Part shown: piece after piece, positions 32,289-37,810 of the stretch
Numbering within the stretch: position 1 is the first letter of the stretch
Layout: the number at the start of each line of letters is the position of its first letter
From: Candidatus Fermentibacterota bacterium
GTDB lineage: Bacteria > Fermentibacterota > Fermentibacteria > Fermentibacterales > JCC-6
Assembly: GCA_030609965.1 (NCBI GenBank)
Contig: JAUWSQ010000001.1
Span: 1-37,810, forward strand
Direction: 5' to 3'
Length of the DNA: 37,810 nucleotides
Notes under the pieces: generated by a model
What the model was told of the DNA's origin: nothing
What the model saw: the letters and a program-made list of their open reading frames with translations, nothing else
The model's database searches: none
Program-made: the position numbers and the translations under genes

Positions 32289-33253
32289 TTTTCTACCTTT
32301 CCCGATTTCTTCAAGGATTTTCGGATGTGTATCCTGCTCCCTTCAGAAGTGATCTTCGTACCCCCGGGAAGAATATGAAATCCTTCCTTTTTCCCTAGAA
32401 TCCACCTGTCGGTTTTTTCTATTTCAAGTTTTCCACTCCTGGGTCGACCGCCTAAAGCCCACAGAATTCCGAGTCTTACAGCTCTTGGCAAATTCGAATA
32501 CTTGTCCCTTTGAAATGTATCTCCATCAAGAAGCTTGTCAATAGAATCATCGATAATACTGCCTGTAATATCCCTCCATTGGGATAGATTAGCTGAAGAT
32601 CTTGCTATAGCACACGTACTTCCCGGTGATATGGATTCAAGTACAGGAATAACTCTGTGGCGGATCCTGTTCCTGAGAAACGAATCCTCCTGATTTGTCG
32701 GGTCTTCAATCCAGTTCTGTTCGATAGCCCCAAGGTATTGCCGAAGCTCACTCCGTGTGAAATCCAGCAGCGGTCTGCGAACGGATCCTCGTCCGAAGTA
32801 ATCCATTCCCCCCAGGCCCCTCAGTCCGGATCCTTCAAGCAGTCTCATTATAAGTGTTTCTGCTCTGTCAGATGCCGTATGTCCAGTTGTGACAAGAACA
32901 TTATCCGAAGAGTATTCCCTGTAAATTCTATTCCTTTCGGCACTGAAATACCCTTCGACAGATTCGGATCCAGGCGGTGAGATTACGCAAACATTGCACT
33001 GCAGACCCATTCCTTCTGCAAGATCCTTTACGAAAACTGCATCTTCTCTACTCCCGGGTCTGGCTCGATGATCAATATGGAGGACTGCCAGTTCCCACTT
33101 CATATGGTTAGCAAACCGGTGGAGAAGCTGCAGCAGCGCAACAGAATCACTCCCGCCCGAAACAGCTGCGAGTATATCTGAACCGCAAGGGAGCAGATCC
33201 CTGAGTTTGGCTGTTTCAATAAAAGTATTCTCTACAGATCGTTGTATACTCAC
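32285..33253 (-). CDS. tilS: tRNA(Ile)-lysidine synthetase
   Basis: 322 residues from GTG at 33253, preferred because GGGAGG lies five bases upstream; ATG at 33280 is an alternative, nine codons longer. The PP-loop SGGSDSVALL starts at residue 32; HIDHRARPGSREDAVFV and TTGHTASDRAETLIMRLLEGSGLRGL follow as in TilS, with the WIEDPTNQEDSFLRNRIRH signature. It attaches lysine to C34 of tRNA-Ile(CAU) so it reads AUA. C-terminal domains are short compared with E. coli TilS (~430). First gene of the operon. Confidence 0.94.
   Translation of the reverse strand: MSIQRSVENTFIETAKLRDLLPCGSDILAAVSGGSDSVALLQLLHRFANHMKWELAVLHIDHRARPGSREDAVFVKDLAEGMGLQCNVCVISPPGSESVEGYFSAERNRIYREYSSDNVLVTTGHTASDRAETLIMRLLEGSGLRGLGGMDYFGRGSVRRPLLDFTRSELRQYLGAIEQNWIEDPTNQEDSFLRNRIRHRVIPVLESISPGSTCAIARSSANLSQWRDITGSIIDDSIDKLLDGDTFQRDKYSNLPRAVRLGILWALGGRPRSGKLEIEKTDRWILGKKEGFHILPGGTKITSEGSRIHIRKSLKKSGKVEN
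33245..33250 (+). promoter_or_regulatory. Possible -10 box for the permease gene
   Basis: TATACT within GTTGTATACT, the same context as the promoters at 9943 and 10653. It would start a ~90-base leader for the permease at 33344, reading out of the first codons of tilS on the other strand. No -35 match. Confidence 0.25.
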
Positions 33254-33343
33254 GCATCCTCCCTTTCCAGTAATATACATGAACCCTCTGCCGAGGTGGA
33301 CTTACTGCATGGAAAGGATAATAATGCCTTCAGGGGGTAAAGT

Positions 33344-35206
33344 ATGCAGCATCAGGTTGACAATCGAGGTAAGCTTTCCAGGGATCTCGGAATTCCTTCT
33401 CTTTTCTCGATTGCAACAGGCGCGATGATAAGCTCAGGGCTTTTCGTTCTGCCTGCACTGGCTTACACTGTGGCGGGTCCAGGTGTGATATTCTCATACC
33501 TCATAGCTGCAGTTCTCACGATTCCAACCATGCTCAGCAAGGCAGAACTTGCAACCGCTATGCCGAGGGCAGGGGGAACCTATTACTTCATTGACAGGTC
33601 TCTAGGACCCCTTGCAGGGACACTCTCCGGGCTGGCGGCCTGGTTCTCCCTGTCGGTCAAGACTGCCTTTGCTTTTGTCGGACTTGGAATATTTATGGAG
33701 TTCCTCTCTCCGGATATCAATGGCAGGCTTTTCGCAATGATTTCCTGCGTTATCTTTACAGCTGTCAATCTCAGAGGTGCCGGACATGCCGGAAAAACTC
33801 AGATAGTACTTGTTGCAGGACTTCTCATATCCCTGACCCTGTTCGGAGCATTCGGTTTAACTTACATTTCCCCCCATCGCTTCAGACCCTTCGCACCAGA
33901 TGGCTTCAACGGAATCCTTGCCGGAGCTGCCCTGGTGTTCGTAGCCTTCGGGGGACTGACCAAGATAACAAGCGTTTCGGAGGAGGTAAAACGACCGGGG
34001 CGTGATCTTCCAGTCAGCATGTTTCTTGCTCTGACCGTGGTAACTATCTTTTACTTCGTATCTGTACTTATCTGTGTGGGCGTTCTTGATCCTTCCGTTC
34101 TCTCTTCAACAGGAATGCCCATCTCCGAGGCAGCCAGTATTATCGCAGGCAAAACAGGCCTTACAGTAATGAGCATTGCAGCCGTACTGGCATTTCTATC
34201 GACAGCCAACGCAGGAATCCTGGCTTCAGCAAGGTTCCCTTTTGCAATGAGCAGGGATCACCTGCTTCCTGCCGGTCTTTCCAGTATTTCAAGGAAGAAG
34301 GGTGTTCCCTGGGTTTCGATTGTTCTAACAGGTGTAATAATAATACTTCTCCTCCTGCTTGATTTTATGCACCTGGTAAAGCTTGCATCAACTATGATGC
34401 TCATTCTGTTCCTGTTTGTTAATTTCTCTTTGATTGTAATGAGGGAAAGCAGAATTCATACATACAAACCCGAATTTAAAAGCCCGGGTTACCCCTGGAT
34501 TCAGCTTCTGGGAATTGCAGGCATGCTTGTTCTTCTGACAAAACTTGGACAATCTGCACTGACAGCAAGCCTGCTTGTCATTGTCGGAGGAACCATCTGG
34601 TACTTCATATACACCAGAAAAAGGGCTCAGAGGGAATATGCACTGCTGCATCTTACTGCAAGAGTTTTCCCGAAACAACTGGTTAAAAACGGCCTGGTAA
34701 GGGAGCTTGCACAGGTTCTAAGAGATCGTGACCACATAACCGAAGACAGATTCGATGATCTGGTTTTCAAAGCAGTAATACTGGATATCGATAAACAAAT
34801 TGGTATGAAAGAATTCTTCAGGATGGCCTCTGAAAATCTGGAGGATTCCCTCTCTTTGAATAGAAGTGAAATCGAGAACCTTCTTATTGAGAGGGAGGAG
34901 GAATCTTCAACTGCCCTGAGAAAGAGTCTCGCAATTCCTCATATCATCGTTCCCGGTCCTGGCAAGTTCTCCGTCCTTCTGGCAAGATGCCGAGAGGGTA
35001 TCGATTTCGGAGGAGAGAATTCACCTGTCAGGATGATCTTTGTCCTGGCCGGTTCAATGGATGAGAGAACTTTTCATCTTCGCGCACTGATGGCTATCGC
35101 GGAAATAACCAGTTCCCCTGACTTCGACTCAAAATGGCTGAAATGCCGCAGTATAGATGAACTGAGAGACCTTGTTCTCCTGACTAAAAGAAGAAGACTG
35201 GAATAG
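33344..35206 (+). CDS. APC-family permease fused to PTS EIIA-like domain
   Basis: 620 residues. The first ~430 form an amino acid/polyamine permease with about twelve membrane helices: IATGAMISSGLFVLPALAY (the APC helix-1 glycine motif), AELATAMPRAGGTYYFIDRSLGPLAGTLSGLAAWFSL, and FVAFGGLTKITSVSEEVKRPGRDLP. After a linker, residues ~465-610 are a PTS EIIA type-2/nitrogen-type domain: VFKAVILDID...REEESSTALRKSLAIPHIIVPG, with phospho-acceptor His533 in AIPH. PTS phosphorylation could therefore gate amino acid uptake; no EI, HPr or NPr gene is nearby. AGGGGG lies seven bases before the ATG. It is divergent from tilS. Confidence 0.9.
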   Translation: MQHQVDNRGKLSRDLGIPSLFSIATGAMISSGLFVLPALAYTVAGPGVIFSYLIAAVLTIPTMLSKAELATAMPRAGGTYYFIDRSLGPLAGTLSGLAAWFSLSVKTAFAFVGLGIFMEFLSPDINGRLFAMISCVIFTAVNLRGAGHAGKTQIVLVAGLLISLTLFGAFGLTYISPHRFRPFAPDGFNGILAGAALVFVAFGGLTKITSVSEEVKRPGRDLPVSMFLALTVVTIFYFVSVLICVGVLDPSVLSSTGMPISEAASIIAGKTGLTVMSIAAVLAFLSTANAGILASARFPFAMSRDHLLPAGLSSISRKKGVPWVSIVLTGVIIILLLLLDFMHLVKLASTMMLILFLFVNFSLIVMRESRIHTYKPEFKSPGYPWIQLLGIAGMLVLLTKLGQSALTASLLVIVGGTIWYFIYTRKRAQREYALLHLTARVFPKQLVKNGLVRELAQVLRDRDHITEDRFDDLVFKAVILDIDKQIGMKEFFRMASENLEDSLSLNRSEIENLLIEREEESSTALRKSLAIPHIIVPGPGKFSVLLARCREGIDFGGENSPVRMIFVLAGSMDERTFHLRALMAIAEITSSPDFDSKWLKCRSIDELRDLVLLTKRRRLE

Positions 35207-35224
35207 TTGAAATTCTAAAAAAAA

Positions 35225-35252
35225 TTGCCGCAGGTTGTAATACCCACGGCAA
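35225..35252 (-). terminator. Terminator-like hairpin, minus direction
   Basis: Stem TTGCCG/CGGCAA with an inner GGT/ACC pairing. On the minus strand it is followed by eight T, so it should stop transcription arriving from the tRNA-Met side; it may also serve the permease gene in the other direction, but less well. Confidence 0.6.
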
Positions 35253-35257
35253 AATTC

Positions 35258-35277
35258 TGGTAGCGGCGGAGGGACTT
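35258..35277 (-). repeat. 20-bp copy of the tRNA-Met 3' end
   Basis: TGGTAGCGGCGGAGGGACTT is identical to 35393-35412, the 3' end of tRNA-Met including CCA, 135 bp away and in the same orientation. Such partial tRNA duplicates are typical of integration sites. Confidence 0.8.
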
Positions 35278-35317
35278 CCTTCGACTCACTTCGTTCGCTC
35301 AGGATAAATTCACCCGT

Positions 35318-35332
35318 CAGATCTTTGATCTG
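35318..35332. repeat. Hairpin CAGATC-TTT-GATCTG
   Basis: A perfect 6-bp stem with a 3-base loop, extendable by CCC/GGG around a 2-base bulge. It lies inside the segment bounded by the tRNA-end duplicates. No T run follows on either strand, so it is not a clear terminator. Confidence 0.55.
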
Positions 35333-35362
35333 GGGTTCAATCATGAGATCAACAAAGAAACA

Positions 35363-35383
35363 GGGGACACCAGATGGTGCCCC
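35363..35383 (-). terminator. Terminator of tRNA-Met
   Basis: Minus-strand hairpin GGGGCACC-ATCT-GGTG-T-CCCC (one bulged base), starting about 10 bases after the tRNA CCA and followed by TGTTTCTTTG. Confidence 0.6.
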
Positions 35384-35392
35384 CGATTTCTT

Positions 35393-35468
35393 TGGTAGCG
35401 GCGGAGGGACTTGAACCCCCGACCCGCGGATTATGATTCCGCTGCTCTGCCAACTGAGCTACACCGCC
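35393..35468 (-). tRNA. tRNA-Met (anticodon CAT)
   Basis: 76 bases including an encoded CCA. Acceptor stem GGCGGTG/CGCCGCT (with two G-U pairs), D stem GCTC/GAGC, anticodon stem GCGGA/TCCGC with loop ATCATAA (CAT), T arm GGGGG-TTCAAGT-CCCTC. The sequence resembles elongator tRNA-Met; a lysidine-modified tRNA-Ile(CAT) cannot be fully excluded. Confidence 0.93.
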
Positions 35469-35517
35469 ATGAACGAGGAACAATAGAATCACTTGGGCGA
35501 TCTGTCAAGATACTCAG

Positions 35518-37293
35518 TTAATACTGTTCTTCATTCAGAGCTTTCAGCTTATTGATCACACCAAGCAGTTCATCATCATCGAGAGCTTTTTCATTTTTCT
35601 GTATTCTGAACAGAATGGCCGAAACACCCGCCCATTCGATAATACTTACGTTTACTGTATAGTCTTTTACGGCTTCCAGAAGAGACTGAAATATGATCAC
35701 TTCATTTTCGCATACAAAGCAGATCAGAGTTGCTACCTGCTTTTCAACCTTCAATACGTTACATGAGCATTGATTCTCCGATGAGGTGCGTTCGGTGAGA
35801 TACGATGATATTGAATCGTACACAAGTTTAATATGCTGAGACAGCTCGTGTACCGATATGCTGGCTCTTAGAAAATCCTCAATATGATAATAGAAATCTG
35901 TTACCACACTATCAGGGATCTCACTGAGTTCAGATTTAATCTCACTCAGTTGCCTTACATCGTTAAGCCTCATCCCCCGGTCGAAATCTCTGAATTGACC
36001 AAAGTTCGCTTCTATTGCCAGTTTAATGTCTCTATAAGCATCTTCCATCTCTGCAAAGTCTTCCCGCTCGATGGTTACGTTTAAAAGATCAACCCAGATA
36101 TTCCTGTAGTGGGAAGGAGATCTGAACGATACAACAGTAAGACCTTTCATGGCATTAATAGAGCCAACCAGATCGATGATTTTGGTATCGTGAGCATCAC
36201 TGTCATCCTGACTCGAAACAAGAACAAGCTTCAGCTGTGCCTGGAACGTTGTTGATGAGACAATAGCAATATACGCTTGGTTGAGGCCTGTTGTTTCGCA
36301 CTCTTTCTTAAGCAGAGGGATGAGAGCTCTTGCGTAATGCTCGCTGCCGCCGTACTGGTGAATCCTCTTGAGTTTTTCAAGTTCATGAGCAACCAGGAGT
36401 TTCTTCAGGCTTCTTCTGATAACTGTCTGCTCGGTTCTCGTTGCGCTAAAACCACTGGGACCGGTCATCTCTATCCTTATGGAAATAACACCGTCCCGTG
36501 TTGTGTATCGTCTCTGGTGACGTATTGAAGCTCCGTACCATGCATGTGTAAGTGCCGTCACACAATTCTGAAATGAGATGTCCCTCTCGAATCCTGCAAT
36601 GTTAATACCTGTAAGGTGTTCCCTCGTCGTTCTGAGATTCTTAACGGCGAATTGAGGTTTTCCAGCGCTTGTTCTGACCATGTTAACGAGTTGAAAATTC
36701 GTCTTGATTATCCATGCAAGATCACTTGCTTTTCTCTCAGCCAGGTACTCATCGGACCTTGATGAAATGAAAAGAACCAGTTCTCCCTTTTCTCCCAGGA
36801 TACCCGCAGGTACAATCTTTTCGCTATAAAGTACTTCCAGGGCAACTCGCACTTCTTCAAATATCTCAAGTCTTTCCGCTGCCCTTGACAGTAGAGAGAC
36901 TGTGCCTGCCCGGCCCCGTGCGAGGTTAGCAAGAAGGTCCGCCATTTTACGGGCATCGGAAACGAACTCATCCCGCCGATCTGCATCCTTATCCCTGATC
37001 CCTGTAATCACGAAACCTCTTCGGATACCATCAGACTTCAGGGCAAAACCTTCCAGAAGATCCAGATTCCATCCTGAGTGATGAAGCTCGCTCAGTACTA
37101 CAGTTGCCAGGCCCGGCCAGTCTATCGCTCCTACTCCAACGAGAACAAGATTATCGTCTTCCTTCTGGTTTATGACAACCTTGGTCTCACACGACTTATC
37201 CATATCTAGAAGCTCATTGAAGATGGTCGATCTTCTTTCTGCAGGAATAATGCTTATAGGGCATACGCCGTGTTTCTCATCTGCTTTGCTCAA
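35518..37293 (-). CDS. Large unrecognised protein with ACT-like segment
   Basis: 591 residues from TTG at 37293, chosen because GGAGA precedes it at eight bases; an earlier TTG at 37392 adds 33 residues running through two hairpins. Residues ~38-110 look like an ACT/GlnD-type regulatory domain (LVLVGVGAIDWPGLATVVLSELHHSGWNLDLLEGFAL: strand, glycine turn, helix). ACT domains bind amino acids. A second similar pattern lies at ~365-430 (AYIAIVSSTTFQAQLKLVLVSS) and a third near the C-terminus (VATLICFVCENEVIIFQSLLEAVKDYTVNVSIIEWAG). Helical parts connect them. No signal peptide, so cytoplasmic. I do not recognise the family; an amino-acid-sensing role is a guess. Confidence 0.7.
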   Translation of the reverse strand: MSKADEKHGVCPISIIPAERRSTIFNELLDMDKSCETKVVINQKEDDNLVLVGVGAIDWPGLATVVLSELHHSGWNLDLLEGFALKSDGIRRGFVITGIRDKDADRRDEFVSDARKMADLLANLARGRAGTVSLLSRAAERLEIFEEVRVALEVLYSEKIVPAGILGEKGELVLFISSRSDEYLAERKASDLAWIIKTNFQLVNMVRTSAGKPQFAVKNLRTTREHLTGINIAGFERDISFQNCVTALTHAWYGASIRHQRRYTTRDGVISIRIEMTGPSGFSATRTEQTVIRRSLKKLLVAHELEKLKRIHQYGGSEHYARALIPLLKKECETTGLNQAYIAIVSSTTFQAQLKLVLVSSQDDSDAHDTKIIDLVGSINAMKGLTVVSFRSPSHYRNIWVDLLNVTIEREDFAEMEDAYRDIKLAIEANFGQFRDFDRGMRLNDVRQLSEIKSELSEIPDSVVTDFYYHIEDFLRASISVHELSQHIKLVYDSISSYLTERTSSENQCSCNVLKVEKQVATLICFVCENEVIIFQSLLEAVKDYTVNVSIIEWAGVSAILFRIQKNEKALDDDELLGVINKLKALNEEQY

Positions 37294-37333
37294 GACGCTT
37301 ATTCTCCAATCGTGACAAGCTCTAATTTCAAGA

Positions 37334-37353
37334 GGTGCTTGACAGAAAGCACC
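37334..37353 (-). promoter_or_regulatory. Leader hairpin 2 before the ACT-like gene
   Basis: Perfect 7-bp stem GGTGCTT/AAGCACC with a 6-base loop, about 40 bases before the chosen TTG start at 37293. No T run on either strand, so it is unlikely to be a plain terminator. Confidence 0.45.
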
Positions 37354-37375
37354 CGTCAAACCATATATGCTCCCC

Positions 37376-37394
37376 GGTTGCAGAACCTGCAACC
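37376..37394. promoter_or_regulatory. Perfect 8-bp hairpin beside tRNA-Val
   Basis: GGTTGCAG-AAC-CTGCAACC, 11 bases upstream of tRNA-Val. On the plus strand it is followed by ATCATTTT, weakly terminator-like. It could also be a protein-binding palindrome. Confidence 0.45.
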
Positions 37395-37405
37395 ATCATT
37401 TTCGT

Positions 37406-37482
37406 GGGCGAATAACTCAGCTGGCTAGAGTGCCTGCCTTACAAGCAGGATGTCGGGGGTTCAAGTCCCTCTTCGCCCACCA
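37406..37482 (+). tRNA. tRNA-Val (anticodon TAC)
   Basis: 77 bases including an encoded CCA. Acceptor stem GGGCGAA/TTCGCCC, D stem ACTC/GAGT, anticodon stem CCTGC/GCAGG with loop CTTACAA (TAC), T arm GGGGG-TTCAAGT-CCCTC. Confidence 0.96.
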
Positions 37483-37514
37483 TCCGTAATAACAGGCCTT
37501 GGAATTATCCTTCA

Positions 37515-37810
37515 TCAGAGTATCGAGATCATGGTCTTTATTGTGAAACTCCATGAATGCTCCGCAATCAGCGACATCTCCCGATCGGTTATCCGGACAA
37601 TGACACCGTAACTGCCATCATCAAGATGTTCTTGAGGCCTGAATTGAATGATGTTTCCATCAATTACGCATGGATACAGTTCTTCCCGAAATACACCCGA
37701 GGAATCTGTTAGTTCAGCAATTGCACTCCAGCCAGTCAGATCATCACGGAAATCTGCGTAAATCTGCAGAATAGGTCTGTGATCGTACACTGTTCGGGAT
37801 GGATAAACTG
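37515..37810 (-). CDS. C-terminal part of a protein with an Ig-like domain (cut by window)
   Basis: The minus-strand frame is open to the window edge; 98 residues are visible. The sequence follows a bacterial Ig-like repeat seen at the end of surface proteins: RPILQIYADFRDDLTGWSAIAEL, then IQFRPQEHLDDGSYGVIVRITDREMSL and HSWSFTI, matching the pattern RPTIxAxFxDxxSGI...YxPxxxLxDGxYxVxVxVxDxxG...WSFTV. The GTG at 37790 is only the first internal start; upstream residues VYPSRT continue the domain. Probably an exported or surface protein whose main part lies to the right. Confidence 0.65.
   Translation of the reverse strand, partial: VYPSRTVYDHRPILQIYADFRDDLTGWSAIAELTDSSGVFREELYPCVIDGNIIQFRPQEHLDDGSYGVIVRITDREMSLIAEHSWSFTIKTMISIL

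Noticed and set aside
35278..35344. Small gene covering the CTTCGACTCACTTCG segment
   Set aside because: The frame encodes the SERSESKE-type peptide often produced by dispersed repeats and has no start signals.
1..37810. CRISPR array or cas genes
   Set aside because: No regularly spaced direct repeats and no Cas-like protein seen in the window.

Overview
The window looks like part of a Gram-negative-type bacterial chromosome. At least five proteins are predicted lipoproteins and several more are secreted. One protein ends in a C-terminal sorting domain of the type IX secretion / FlgD-Ig kind. Two neighbouring genes encode an M16 zinc protease and an inactive partner. Together these suggest the FCB superphylum or a related candidate phylum (Fermentibacteria / Cloacimonetes / WOR-3-like). 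That placement is inference; the window has no rRNA or ribosomal protein gene to settle it.

Layout. 1-8.9 kb is an accessory region: a cut-off exported protein, a Fic-domain AMPylase, a beta-rich secreted protein with a sorting domain, two unrecognised exported proteins, a DUF4143-type AAA ATPase, and an XRE repressor coupled to a small membrane protein, with a truncated paralogue of the latter nearby. Three copies of a short G-rich repeat sit at gene 3' ends here. 8.9-14.3 kb holds a lipoprotein built from three cysteine-rich, pilin-like repeats, a tandem pair of paralogous lipoproteins with duplicated promoters, and a coupled three-gene set: isochorismatase-fold cysteine hydrolase, thioredoxin-reductase-like flavoprotein without its redox cysteines, and an RlmN/Cfr-like radical SAM enzyme without the usual N-terminal domain. 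A DUF1566 lipoprotein converges on that set. 14.4-21.3 kb (minus strand) encodes a heterodimeric ABC exporter, a small lipoprotein and the M16 pair. 21.4-25.1 kb (plus strand) has an amidohydrolase overlapping priA.

A 1.26-kb element with a REP-associated tyrosine transposase and 22-bp inverted ends fills the space between priA and the convergent housekeeping operon. That operon reads leftwards from 33.3 kb: tilS-hpt-ftsH-folE-folP-cdaA and a degenerate polyprenyl-synthase-like gene, nearly all overlapping or a few bases apart. It joins tRNA modification, purine salvage, membrane proteolysis, folate synthesis and cyclic-di-AMP production. Divergent from it is an amino-acid permease fused to a PTS EIIA-like domain. 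tRNA-Met(CAT) follows, with a 20-bp copy of its 3' end 135 bp away, then a large unrecognised protein with an ACT-like segment, tRNA-Val(TAC), and a cut-off Ig-like protein at the right edge.

The least explained parts are the hydrolase/flavoprotein/RlmN-like set, the catalytically dead prenyl-synthase homologue in the cdaA operon, the triple-repeat lipoprotein, and the mobile-element traces. All calls come from reading the sequence; no database search was possible.
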